From a virus, in the IMG/VR virus record IMGVR_UViG_3300042691_009403, positions 1 to 32,132 of that record: a DNA stretch of 32,132 bases; one strand, written 5' to 3'. Shown here piece after piece: positions 22,610 through 29,758 of the stretch. A program made the translations under genes and the position numbers. A model generated the notes under the pieces. It did not search any database. It had not been told where the DNA came from and saw only the letters and a list, made by a program, of their open reading frames with translations. The number at the start of each line of letters is the position of its first letter. Position 1 is the first letter of the stretch.

Positions 22610-24363
22610 TGGATAACGAAAAAATACAAGTAATCAACCTTGCTGAATATAAAGCACCGATTATTAACGAAAGTACACGTGAAGACTGGGTTGAATATGG
22701 TGAAGATAATAACTACTTTCAATTCTTAATTGATAGGCATATAAATTCGGCTACAAATAACGCAGTAATTAACAATATTACTAGACTTATTTACGGTAAA
22801 GGGTTGACTGCATTAGATGCGAATAAAAAGCCAAATGAGTTCGCTCAATTAATTACTTTGATTAGTTCGGATGACTTAAGAAAAATTAGTGTTGAAGCGT
22901 ATTTATTAGGTCAATGTGCTATTCAAGTACACTACGATAAAGGACATACTAAGATATTAAAAGCGTATCATATACCTGTTCAATTATTACGTGCTGAAAA
23001 GTGCAATGAAGATGGAGAGATTACGGGTTACTATTATTCTGATAATTGGGAGGATGTTAAAAAATACAAACCTAAAAGATTAGATGCTTTTGGATTTGGT
23101 AAATCAGAGATTGAAATACTTTATGTTAAGCCTTATTCGGTAGGTATGAAGTATTATTCTAACGTTACATATACGGGTGGTTTACCTTATACGATAATGG
23201 AGGAGGAAATTGCTGAGTATTTAATTAACGATGTTCAAAATGGTTTTTCGCCTACAATGATAGTTAACTTCGTAGGTGGTACTGGAACAGAGGAGCAAAG
23301 AAGACAAATTGAAGCACAAGCTAATAAAAAGTTAACGGGTTCAAAAGGTAAAAAGATTGTTTACTCATTCAATAAAAACAAGGATAACGCTACTACGGTT
23401 GAATCTATTCCTTTGAATGATGCACCTGCACATTATCAGTATTTGAGTGAGGAGTGTATGCGTAAAATATTACTTTCGCATAACGTTACTTCGCCATTAT
23501 TATTTGGTATTGCAACAACAACTGGTTTTAGTTCAAATGCTGATGAGTTAAAAAACTCTTTATTAATATTTGATAACTTGGTAATTAAACCTTATCAAAA
23601 CTTAATTATAGATGCAATAGATAAAATTTTAGCAGTTAACGGTATTAGTTTAAAATTATACTTCGAGGGTTTAAATCCTTTCGAGGATATGTTTGCTAAA
23701 AAAGAAGAAGCAATTGCACAAGATACAACATTGAGTGAGCATAAAAGTAAATTAGAAGTTTACTTAGATTCAATAGGTGAAGTTATAGACGAAAAAGAAT
23801 GGGTAATTGTAGATGAAAGAGATGTTAATTTAAATGAAGAAGAAATCTTAGATAGACAAATTGAGTTGTTAAATAATCCAAAAAAGAACTTTTTACAAAA
23901 ATTAGCGAGTGCAGTTAAAGCAATACCAAACGCAAAGAGTGAGCAAGATGCAACTATTAAAGGAGTTAACTATAAAGTAAGATATAAATATTACGGCAAT
24001 CCTAATCCTGATAGAGATTTTTGTAAGGTAATGATGAGAGCAAATAAGTTATACCGTAAAGAAGATTTAGAAAATGTAAATTCTAATTTGGTTAATCCTG
24101 GTTTTGGGCATAATGATGAACCTTATAATGTGTTTCTTTTTGCTGGTGGTCCACGATGTAAACATTTCTTTAGACGTGTTACATTTATGTCAACTAATGG
24201 AATAGATGTAAACTCTCCAAATGCTGAAACTATAAGCACTGAAACGGCAAGTAAAAGAGGTTATAGAGTTACAAATCCTTACCAGGTAGGAGTACAAAAA
24301 AATAATTTACCTTTAAAAGGTTTTCATCCAGATAATAAGAATTTACCCTCAGACGTTAAATAA
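22609..24363 (+). CDS. portal protein with C-terminal zinc-binding domain
   Basis: 584 residues. Residues 1-420 have portal features: REDWVEYGEDNNYFQFLIDR at the start, LIYGKGLTALDA, an SAxAYLLGQCA-like helix, and SSNADELKNSLLIFDNLVIK (316-335). It would form the dodecameric DNA gate for TerL. Residues about 450-540 are a separate module: VRYKYYGNPNPDRDFCKVMM and GGPRCKHFFRRVTF, with Cys and His spaced like the zinc-binding ends of Mu F-like head proteins. The gene lies after capsid and tail tube. Confidence 0.85.
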   Translation: MDNEKIQVINLAEYKAPIINESTREDWVEYGEDNNYFQFLIDRHINSATNNAVINNITRLIYGKGLTALDANKKPNEFAQLITLISSDDLRKISVEAYLLGQCAIQVHYDKGHTKILKAYHIPVQLLRAEKCNEDGEITGYYYSDNWEDVKKYKPKRLDAFGFGKSEIEILYVKPYSVGMKYYSNVTYTGGLPYTIMEEEIAEYLINDVQNGFSPTMIVNFVGGTGTEEQRRQIEAQANKKLTGSKGKKIVYSFNKNKDNATTVESIPLNDAPAHYQYLSEECMRKILLSHNVTSPLLFGIATTTGFSSNADELKNSLLIFDNLVIKPYQNLIIDAIDKILAVNGISLKLYFEGLNPFEDMFAKKEEAIAQDTTLSEHKSKLEVYLDSIGEVIDEKEWVIVDERDVNLNEEEILDRQIELLNNPKKNFLQKLASAVKAIPNAKSEQDATIKGVNYKVRYKYYGNPNPDRDFCKVMMRANKLYRKEDLENVNSNLVNPGFGHNDEPYNVFLFAGGPRCKHFFRRVTFMSTNGIDVNSPNAETISTETASKRGYRVTNPYQVGVQKNNLPLKGFHPDNKNLPSDVK

Positions 24364-24365
24364 AG

Positions 24366-24866
24366 ATGGCAGAAGCACTATTAATTAATAGAACAGATTT
24401 AGTTAAGCACACTAGCTTAAACGGAAATATTGATACTGATATATTTATTCAGTACGTTAAAATAGCACAAGAAATTCATATTGCTAATTATTTAGGTACT
24501 GATTTATTTAACAAGTTAAAAGCTGATATTGTAGCAAATACTTTAAGTGGTAACTATTTGACGTTATTAACGACTTATGTTAAACCGATGCTCATTCATT
24601 GGGCAATGGTTGAGTGGCTACCGTTTGCAAGTTACACAATTAACGGAAAAGGTATATTCAAACATAGTTCGGAAAACGCTAGTAATGTAGATAAAAACGA
24701 AATAGACTTTCTAATTGACAAAGAAACTAGTTTGGCTCAACACTATACAGAAAGGTTTGTTAGATACATGAGTTTTAATCAAACTTCGTTCCCTGAGTAT
24801 AATAGTAATTCAAATGACGATACTTACCCCGACCACGATACTAATTTTACAAGTTGGATAATATGA
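24366..24866 (+). CDS. head-tail connector (DUF6712-like head completion) protein
   Basis: 166 residues, helical, beginning ALLINRTDLVKHTSLNGNID then IAQEIHIANYLGTDLFNKLK (31-50) and a C-terminal acidic tail. This matches the connector/head-completion protein that usually follows the portal in Bacteroidetes phages. It would bind the portal ring and receive the neck protein. It overlaps the next small ORF by 4 nt. Confidence 0.7.
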   Translation: MAEALLINRTDLVKHTSLNGNIDTDIFIQYVKIAQEIHIANYLGTDLFNKLKADIVANTLSGNYLTLLTTYVKPMLIHWAMVEWLPFASYTINGKGIFKHSSENASNVDKNEIDFLIDKETSLAQHYTERFVRYMSFNQTSFPEYNSNSNDDTYPDHDTNFTSWII

Positions 24867-24952
24867 AGAAAGAAGCTAAAAATAACAACCTAAAAAAGTT
24901 AACGTTATTATTAAAGAAGTTAGAACAAAATGAGCAATCAAAGAATAAGTGA
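24863..24952 (+). CDS. very small Lys-rich ORF
   Basis: 29 residues, beginning MKKEAKNNNLKKLTLLLKKL; a basic amphipathic helix. ATGA overlap at the start and 23-nt overlap with the next gene. It may simply bridge translation between its neighbours. No function is evident. Confidence 0.4.
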   Translation: MKKEAKNNNLKKLTLLLKKLEQNEQSKNK

Positions 24953-25373
24953 ATTAACAACAAGTAGTGTTCCAATTAAGGCAACTGATTTTTTAGAAGT
25001 ATCAGTTTACAACGGTACAACATACGACACTAAAAAAGTTAATTCTGAATACTTAAAACCTTATAAAGTATATTCTGCTTTGATTTCACAAAGTGGAACT
25101 TCTGCACCTACTGTTACTGTATTAGAAAATACAATCGGTACAATAGTTTGGGCAAGGAGTGCTTCAGGTGATTATAACGGAACGTTAACGGGTGCATTTA
25201 CGGCTTCAAAAACATTTGTAAGTTTAACACTTAATTATGTTGGTGCTTCTGTTACTGGTTATGGTGTAAGGTCAAATAACAATGTAGTATTAGTTCAAAC
25301 AATAGACGCAACAAATACGGGTGTAGATAGCAAATTAAATGTTGCAAGTTTAGAAATTAGAGTTTACCAATAA
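24930..25373 (+). CDS. beta-rich virion protein
   Basis: 147 residues. ISELTTSSVPIKATDFLEVS near the start is a pattern seen at the start of fibre and structural proteins of these phages; the rest is strand-rich and ends SKLNVASLEIRVYQ. It may be a fibre or decoration subunit. Confidence 0.6.
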   Translation: MSNQRISELTTSSVPIKATDFLEVSVYNGTTYDTKKVNSEYLKPYKVYSALISQSGTSAPTVTVLENTIGTIVWARSASGDYNGTLTGAFTASKTFVSLTLNYVGASVTGYGVRSNNNVVLVQTIDATNTGVDSKLNVASLEIRVYQ

Positions 25374-25386
25374 AATATAAAATAAA

Positions 25387-25656
25387 ATGAGTTTACCAAA
25401 CATAGACAAATTAGTTGCAAGCAAAGGAGTTTACATTTGCAACGATACAACAGCAGTAACAAAAACAATTGCAGGAATTTTAGTATTAGAAGATACGGTT
25501 TTTAGTGCTATTCGTGTGGCGGGTACAGATGTTAAATCTAGTTATATCTCAACTCCTGCAACGGCAGTAAAAGCAGGTGCTTATATTACGGGTTTAGGTG
25601 TTCTATTCAGTGGAGTTACTTTAACTAGTGGTTCTGTTGCTTTAGTTATCGGATAA
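25387..25656 (+). CDS. small beta-rich virion-region protein
   Basis: 89 residues, strands with Val, Thr and Ala: GVYICNDTTAVTKTIAGILV then AGTDVKSSYISTPATAVKAG. Similar small proteins precede the receptor-binding gene in related phages. It overlaps the next gene by 1 nt (TAATG). Function is unknown. Confidence 0.55.
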   Translation: MSLPNIDKLVASKGVYICNDTTAVTKTIAGILVLEDTVFSAIRVAGTDVKSSYISTPATAVKAGAYITGLGVLFSGVTLTSGSVALVIG

Positions 25657-26462
25657 TGTACGGAGTAGGATTTGGAATAGGTGCAATAGGTGCTACTACT
25701 AAAAGAAGTAGTGGTGTCGCTATTGACACAGACGCACAAGCATTTTTCACGGCTAGTGGTATTACGGATTTAACGCAAAAGAGTGCAGTTAATCAATTAG
25801 TTTTAGACTTAAAAAGCAATTCGCTTTGGACTAAAATGAAGGCGTTATATCCAATAGTAGGTGGTAATGCAACGGCTCATTCTTATAACCTTAAAAATAC
25901 TTCTCAATTTCAATTAAGTTTTTCAAGTGGTTGGACTCATTCAAGTACGGGTATGCTACCGAATGGTACAAGTGCTTACGCAAATACTGGATTAAATACT
26001 TCAACTGTATTAAATGAAAATAGTTCTCACTATTCTATTTATTTAAATACAAATACCGATGGATTTTATATTGATTTAGGTAATAGAGATGCAGATTCTG
26101 AAAATATTTTTATACCTAAAACTGGTAACAGTACTTTTATAAATGTAAATACTACTTATGGACTTAGAATATCAGTTTCTAATACTGATTCTAGAGGTTT
26201 ATACGTTTTAAGTAGAACGACATCTAATTTAATGACTTATTTTAAAAATAATTCAAAAATAACTACAAGTTCAGCTTCTAGCGGTTCGGTAAATGGCAAT
26301 TTTTATTTATCAGCTTGGAATGATAACGGCACTCCTAATTATTTTTCCAATAGAAATATATCTATATGTACAATTGGTGACAGTTTAAGCGATACAGAAT
26401 CAACTAATTTATCTACTTGTATAAACACATTCAACACAACACTAGGAAGAAACACGTATTAA
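25656..26462 (+). CDS. receptor-binding / fibre protein with concanavalin-like domain
   Basis: 268 residues. IDTDAQAFFTASGITDLTQK (23-42) then LVLDLKSNSLWTKMKALYPI is a block common to fibre proteins of Bacteroidetes phages. The rest is a strand-rich fold like a concanavalin/LamG jelly roll. It would sit on the virion and recognise a host surface glycan, which is inference. Of the virion proteins here, genes of this kind often vary most between phages. Confidence 0.65.
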   Translation: MYGVGFGIGAIGATTKRSSGVAIDTDAQAFFTASGITDLTQKSAVNQLVLDLKSNSLWTKMKALYPIVGGNATAHSYNLKNTSQFQLSFSSGWTHSSTGMLPNGTSAYANTGLNTSTVLNENSSHYSIYLNTNTDGFYIDLGNRDADSENIFIPKTGNSTFINVNTTYGLRISVSNTDSRGLYVLSRTTSNLMTYFKNNSKITTSSASSGSVNGNFYLSAWNDNGTPNYFSNRNISICTIGDSLSDTESTNLSTCINTFNTTLGRNTY

Positions 26463-26463
26463 G

Positions 26464-26685
26464 ATGAACGGAATTAAACTAACAATAGAACAAAAGAACG
26501 CTATTCAAGGAGTATTCTACAATGAAAATACTTTTTTTAATTGTGTTCAAGATATTAACTCAGATTGGTTTTTATTTTTAAGCGAATCAGATAAAGCTGA
26601 ATTACTTAATACTGAATTTAGTTATTTATTATCATTGACTGAATTAGAGTATATACCACCAATTATTGAAAATCCTTTTATCTAA
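26464..26685 (+). CDS. small hypothetical protein after the fibre gene
   Basis: 73 residues, [20 protein letters not shown] then [20 protein letters not shown] and [10 protein letters not shown] at the end. A protein of this layout usually follows the fibre gene in such phages; a fibre chaperone is possible. It overlaps the next gene by 1 nt. Confidence 0.6.
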   Translation: MNGIKLTIEQKNAIQGVFYNENTFFNCVQDINSDWFLFLSESDKAELLNTEFSYLLSLTELEYIPPIIENPFI

Positions 26686-26969
26686 TGAATGAATTTGAGA
26701 AAACAGTTGTAGGTATAGTAAGTGCGGTTATAGTTGGTGCAATTGCTAGGTTATTTACTAGCCACGCTAAAAACCATGATAATTTAATCAAATTAGAAGT
26801 TGAGGTTAATCAAATTAATGCTTCTAAAGACCACAATCACGAGCAACTAGAGAAACTATTTGAAGAACGTTTTAAACGCTTTGAAGATAAGCTAACACAC
26901 ATGGACAACACTATACGAACTAACTCAGAGTATTTCAAAGTATTAGTAGACGAAATAAAAAAAAAATAA
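26685..26969 (+). CDS. membrane-anchored coiled-coil protein of the lysis region
   Basis: 94 residues. One membrane segment at about 7-25 ([17 protein letters not shown]), then a coiled coil of about 60 residues ([38 protein letters not shown]). Position before a holin-like gene suggests a holin partner or spanin-like factor, but no lipobox or spanin pair is seen. Confidence 0.6.
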   Translation: MNEFEKTVVGIVSAVIVGAIARLFTSHAKNHDNLIKLEVEVNQINASKDHNHEQLEKLFEERFKRFEDKLTHMDNTIRTNSEYFKVLVDEIKKK

Positions 26970-26995
26970 CGTAAAATTTAACTAAATTGTTAATT

Positions 26996-27202
26996 ATGAA
27001 CATAATAGAAAACATTAAGAAGCCTACGCCTAGAAAACACAAAATAGCTGGTAGAATCGCAACGGCTTTATCGGTGGCAAGTTTAACAATTGCTGAAAGT
27101 GGTTTAGTTGATGCACGACCATTAATTAAAATAGCTTTACAAACAGTTAGTGCAGTATTCGGTACACAGGCAGTTTACCACGCTCAAAAGACTTTAAAAT
27201 AA
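26996..27202 (+). CDS. holin-like small protein
   Basis: 68 residues from ATG 26996. A basic N terminus KKPTPRKHKIAGR is followed by two moderately hydrophobic segments (IATALSVASLTIAE; LIKIALQTVSAVFGTQAVYH). Such proteins are usual just before the endolysin gene in Bacteroidetes phages. It would permeabilise the inner membrane. The stop and next start form TAATG. Confidence 0.65.
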   Translation: MNIIENIKKPTPRKHKIAGRIATALSVASLTIAESGLVDARPLIKIALQTVSAVFGTQAVYHAQKTLK

Positions 27203-27279
27203 TGGTTGAACTAATCGCAGTGTTTTTGATTTTAACTACTGCTATGATTCTAAAAAATATAGATAATGGAGAACATTAG
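27202..27279 (+). CDS. 25-residue membrane peptide of the lysis cassette
   Basis: Sequence MVELIAVFLILTTAMILKNI then DNGEH: a single short membrane helix (residues 2-18). It is coupled to the holin-like gene (TAATG) and overlaps the endolysin gene by 14 nt. It may assist lysis or serve translational coupling. Confidence 0.5.
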   Translation: MVELIAVFLILTTAMILKNIDNGEH

Positions 27280-27679
27280 TAAACATATAACATTTAAAGA
27301 AGCTACATTTTCGGCAACTGCTCAAAGATTAGGTATTAAAAACGAGCCAACATTAGAGCATTTAAAAGCAATGATGACGGTTGCAGAAAAATGCTTTGAA
27401 CCTTTACGAGAATGGTACGGTAAACCACTTAGAATAAACAGTTTTTACAGGGGAAAAGACCTTAATCGTGCAGTCAAAGGGAGTTTGTCCTCGCAACATT
27501 GCAAAGGTGAAGCTATCGACATTGATGCAGGAAGTGTTTCAGAAAATAAAAAGATACATGATTGGATTAGAGATAACCTAGAATTTGACCAATTAATCAA
27601 TGAATTTGGCTATCAATGGTGTCATGTATCATTTACAACAAAAAGACCTAACAGAAAGCAATTATTAGTAATAAAATAA
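27266..27679 (+). CDS. endolysin, M15-type peptidase
   Basis: 137 residues. SQHCKGEAID (76-85) fits the SxHxxGxAxD zinc motif (H78, D85), and WCHVSF supplies H120, the third ligand. This is the M15_3 D-Ala-D-Ala carboxypeptidase/endopeptidase fold, which cuts peptidoglycan cross-links. There is no signal peptide, so it needs the upstream holin-like proteins for release. The preceding small membrane genes support this role. Confidence 0.9.
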   Translation: MENISKHITFKEATFSATAQRLGIKNEPTLEHLKAMMTVAEKCFEPLREWYGKPLRINSFYRGKDLNRAVKGSLSSQHCKGEAIDIDAGSVSENKKIHDWIRDNLEFDQLINEFGYQWCHVSFTTKRPNRKQLLVIK

Positions 27680-27714
27680 CTATCTTTACAACGCATATTT
27701 TCTATTTTAGTTTT

Positions 27715-27743
27715 AAGAGTGTAAAGAAATTTACACTTTTTTT
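27715..27743 (+). terminator. Rho-independent terminator at the end of the late region
   Basis: AGTGTAAA (27718-27725) pairs perfectly with TTTACACT (27730-27737) across a GAAA tetraloop, followed by a T-run to 27743. It ends the lysis unit. Confidence 0.92.
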
Positions 27744-27754
27744 ATTAAATATAG

Positions 27755-27784
27755 TTTGTAATTAAATAAAATTAGTTACATTTG
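27755..27784 (+). promoter_or_regulatory. Bacteroidetes-type promoter of the cassette island
   Basis: TTTG at 27755-27758 and TACATTTG at 27777-27784 (TAnnTTTG), spaced 18 bp: both elements of the consensus are complete. Transcription would start near 27790 and run into the first palindrome. Confidence 0.85.
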
Positions 27785-27805
27785 TCAAAACTAATAATAA
27801 GAAAT

Positions 27806-27898
27806 ATGAAAGAATTTAAGATACATTTATACCGACTAACGTTTTGGTGCTTAGCGAAACGGCTTAAGCGTTATGTACTTGTCGAGCCGATTTGCTAA
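27806..27898 (+). CDS. 30-residue ORF read through the first palindrome
   Basis: MKEFKIHLYRLTFWCLAKRL then KRYVLVEPIC, basic and aromatic. It starts about 16 nt after the predicted transcription start and covers most of the palindrome 27831-27913. It may be a leader peptide, or only a by-product of the repeat. Function is unknown. Confidence 0.35.
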   Translation: MKEFKIHLYRLTFWCLAKRLKRYVLVEPIC

Positions 27899-27913
27899 AC
27901 ACCTGTTATCGGT
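27831..27913 (+). repeat. large imperfect palindrome (attC-like element 1)
   Basis: The left arm 27831-27864 and right arm 27885-27913 pair over about 26 bp in blocks (5, 4, 4, 5, 3 and 5 bp), with a bulged C, small internal loops and a 20-nt loop. The outer ends are ACCGAcTAAC and GTTATCGGT. The element is richer in G and C than its surroundings. The blocky stem with unpaired bases resembles integron attC sites, though the ends do not match the standard cores. Confidence 0.7.
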
Positions 27914-27941
27914 AGTATTTTATTCACACATAAAATAAATT

Positions 27942-28145
27942 ATGAAAATAGTATTTAAAAGACCAAGTGGTTTAGACACTAATAAAAAAATATACACATG
28001 CTCTACTTGTGGTAATTTGTTTAATTGGAATAGTCAATCTTCATGGTTTGGCTCTCAAATGGATTTAGAAAATAATCCTGAAAAGATAAAGTTTGCTTGT
28101 AGTGATAATTGTCAATTCATTGTTCCTTCAAAGTCAAACGGGTAA
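27942..28145 (+). CDS. cassette ORF A: small zinc-finger-like protein
   Basis: 67 residues. CSTC (20-23) and C53-x3-C57 with W30 and W35 between them form a treble-clef-like finger. The gene lies between the two palindromes and is bracketed by the perfect 10-bp inverted repeat GTTATCGGTA (27905-27914) and TACCGATAAC (28158-28167). Codon use is not obviously different from neighbours. Function is unknown. Confidence 0.6.
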   Translation: MKIVFKRPSGLDTNKKIYTCSTCGNLFNWNSQSSWFGSQMDLENNPEKIKFACSDNCQFIVPSKSNG

Positions 28146-28157
28146 CTAACATCATAT

Positions 28158-28288
28158 TACCGATAACGGTTTGCAGATAGGCGAAGAAGCCGTAACGAGA
28201 ACTTAATTAGAAACGATAAATTTGATACTTATGAAAAATATCCTTATAAAACTGAAACGGCTTTTTTGCCTATGTGCTGTTAGCCGTT
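28158..28288 (+). repeat. large imperfect palindrome (attC-like element 2)
   Basis: The left arm about 28165-28193 and right arm 28257-28288 pair over about 26 bp, including a perfect 7-bp inner end (AAGCCGT/ACGGCTT) and 5-bp outer end. The 63-nt loop (28194-28256) contains a TAnnTTTG box and the ATG of ORF B. The left end TACCGATAAC is the complement of the right end of element 1. Confidence 0.7.
28217..28224 (+). promoter_or_regulatory. -7 promoter box inside the loop of element 2
   Basis: TAAATTTG fits TAnnTTTG and lies 6 nt before ATG 28231. No good -33 element is seen at the right distance, so it may be weak. Confidence 0.5.
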
Positions 28289-28428
28289 CGTTGCTTTCTG
28301 ATGATGAAATTAGACACGCATTAGAAAATAGCATAAAGAAGTACAATATTAATGATACGACAAAAGAAATATGGATTGATGGAGCAAAATGGATGCGTGA
28401 TTATATGGCTGGTCGCAATGACGGCTAA
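28231..28428 (+). CDS. cassette ORF B: small hypothetical protein
   Basis: 65 residues from ATG 28231; a TTG at 28222 would add three. The first 20 residues (MKNILIKLKRLFCLCAVSRS) are encoded by the palindrome arm and may not be part of the native protein. The remainder DDEIRHALENS then WIDGAKWMRDYMAG resembles small proteins carried in mobile cassettes and phages. Its stop codon lies inside ACGGCTAAC (28421-28429), which pairs with GTTAGCCGT (28279-28287). Function is unknown. Confidence 0.5.
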   Translation: MKNILIKLKRLFCLCAVSRSLLSDDEIRHALENSIKKYNINDTTKEIWIDGAKWMRDYMAGRNDG

Positions 28429-28429
28429 C
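28421..28429 (+). repeat. terminal half-site of the cassette island
   Basis: ACGGCTAAC is the exact complement of GTTAGCCGT at the right end of element 2. It looks like the left core of a third palindrome whose right half is missing. Confidence 0.55.
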
Positions 28430-28454
28430 TAGCTGATAAGTCTACCATCAATTT

Positions 28455-28490
28455 AAAAGTGTTAATTATAAACTAGTTAACACTTTTTTT
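28455..28490 (+). terminator. Rho-independent terminator after the cassette island
   Basis: AAAGTGTTAA (28456-28465) pairs perfectly with TTAACACTTT (28477-28486), 11-nt loop, T-run to 28490. Confidence 0.92.
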
Positions 28491-28533
28491 ATTAAAAACA
28501 ATCCTATATTAGTTATATAACAAGAATTATCAC

Positions 28534-28541
28534 TATATTTG
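28534..28541 (+). promoter_or_regulatory. Bacteroidetes-type promoter of the recombination operon
   Basis: TATATTTG fits TAnnTTTG, 21 nt before ATG 28563. The -33 element is weak here. It drives the gene series from 28563 on. Confidence 0.75.
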
Positions 28542-28562
28542 TAAAAATTAAATAATAGAAAT

Positions 28563-28745
28563 ATGGCAAAAGTACAAGTAGAATTACCCGATAACATTTA
28601 CAGCATCGGTGAAGAAATAGCTTTTAAAAACAAGCTAAAACCATCTAAGGTTAAAGTAAATGACTTACTTATTAAAATTGCGTTAGACTGCATTAAATAC
28701 CTAGATGATGAAGATTTCCAACAAATAACTGGTTTAAAAAAATAG
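28563..28745 (+). CDS. small hypothetical protein, ribbon-helix-helix-like
   Basis: 60 residues. MAKVQVELPDNIYSIGEEIA then VNDLLIKIALDCIKYL: a first strand followed by two helices, the layout of ribbon-helix-helix DNA-binding proteins. First gene after the promoter, so it may control its own operon, which is inference. No Arc/CopG signature is certain. Confidence 0.55.
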   Translation: MAKVQVELPDNIYSIGEEIAFKNKLKPSKVKVNDLLIKIALDCIKYLDDEDFQQITGLKK

Positions 28746-28749
28746 ATAT

Positions 28750-29268
28750 ATGGAAAGTTTAAAACACATTCAAAGCGAATTAAAGGCTAATAAGACTCAA
28801 TTCAATTCATTTGGTAAATACTATTACCGTAGTTGCGAAGACATCTTAGAAGCGTTAAAACCACTATTAAAAACGTATAATTGTACTTTAACAATTAGTG
28901 ATGAAGTTAAAGAAGTGGGTGGTTTAGTTTTTATTCAATCAGAAGCGAGAATAATCGACAATGAAAGTAAAGAAGAAGTATTTGTAACGGCACAAGCTGG
29001 AATTGATATTAACCGTAAAGGAATGGACGTTTCACAATGTTACGGTAGTAGTTCTAGTTATTCACGTAAATACGCTTTAAACGGTTTATTTTTGATTGAT
29101 GACACTAAAGATTCAGATTCAACAAACGACCATAAGAAACAAACTATTGACAATGTTAGATTTGAAAAGGCATTAGAGCAAATAAGTAAAGGGACTTATA
29201 CAGTTGAAAAATTAAAAGCTAACTTTGAGTTAAGCGAGTTACAAGAAAAAGCATTATCATTACTTTAA
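28750..29268 (+). CDS. ERF-family single-strand annealing protein
   Basis: 172 residues. FGKYYYRSCEDILEALKPLL (21-40), GMDVSQCYGSSSSYSRKYAL then GLFLIDDTKDSDS (about 97-125) are conserved blocks of the ERF superfamily. The family anneals complementary single strands in phage recombination and repair. It would act with the SSB-like protein (30042-30329) and the NinG-like nuclease. Residues after 125 form a flexible linker and a C-terminal helix. Confidence 0.88.
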   Translation: MESLKHIQSELKANKTQFNSFGKYYYRSCEDILEALKPLLKTYNCTLTISDEVKEVGGLVFIQSEARIIDNESKEEVFVTAQAGIDINRKGMDVSQCYGSSSSYSRKYALNGLFLIDDTKDSDSTNDHKKQTIDNVRFEKALEQISKGTYTVEKLKANFELSELQEKALSLL

Positions 29269-29280
29269 AAAATTAGAATT

Positions 29281-29757
29281 ATGCAAAATAGAGAAGAACA
29301 ACAGTACATGGAAGAAAACTACAACGGTGTAACTTTAACCACAGATTCAATTAACGTTATTCAAAATCAAATTGATTTAGTAATCAGAAACGTAGATTTA
29401 GGATTCACAAACTCACTTGAAGCGTTTGCAGTATTTAAAGAACTAGAGAAGCGTTTTAACGAAGCGAAAAAGCAAATAGATGAATTAGCTTACAATGAAT
29501 CAGAAAAGTATGACAAAACGTTTAAAATTGGCTCTTATCAATTCACACGAGTTGAAGGTAGAAAGCAATTCGATTTTAAAAATATTGATGAGTGGAAAGT
29601 TGCTAAAGAAAACCTGGTTCAAATTGAGAATAAATATAAATCAGTTTACGAGAATAATAAAAACGGTATTAGTTCATTGAATGAACAAACGGGAGAGGTG
29701 TTGCAAACTCCGATAGTAACGTTTAGTAAAAGTAGTTTATCAGTTAAAAATAAATAA
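29281..29757 (+). CDS. conserved phage coiled-coil protein
   Basis: 158 residues. Long helices at about 40-75 (FKELEKRFNEAKKQIDELAY), a strand GSYQFTRVEGRKQFDF (83-98), and a C-terminal part ending TFSKSSLSVK. Proteins of this layout often accompany ERF genes in Bacteroidetes phages; function is unknown. It may be a Gp157-like recombination accessory. Confidence 0.6.
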   Translation: MQNREEQQYMEENYNGVTLTTDSINVIQNQIDLVIRNVDLGFTNSLEAFAVFKELEKRFNEAKKQIDELAYNESEKYDKTFKIGSYQFTRVEGRKQFDFKNIDEWKVAKENLVQIENKYKSVYENNKNGISSLNEQTGEVLQTPIVTFSKSSLSVKNK

Positions 29758-29758
29758 A

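Noticed and set aside
27023-27029. CCTACGC in the holin-like gene, complementary to the 5' loop of the structured RNA (trans-regulation of lysis)
   Set aside because: A single 7-mer match is expected by chance about once in this much sequence; pairing does not extend and the intramolecular partner would compete.
27831-28429. Classical class 1-type integron attC sites
   Set aside because: The cores (GTTATCG, GTTAGCC) do not fit GTTRRRY fully and no integron integrase is present. Kept only as attC-like.
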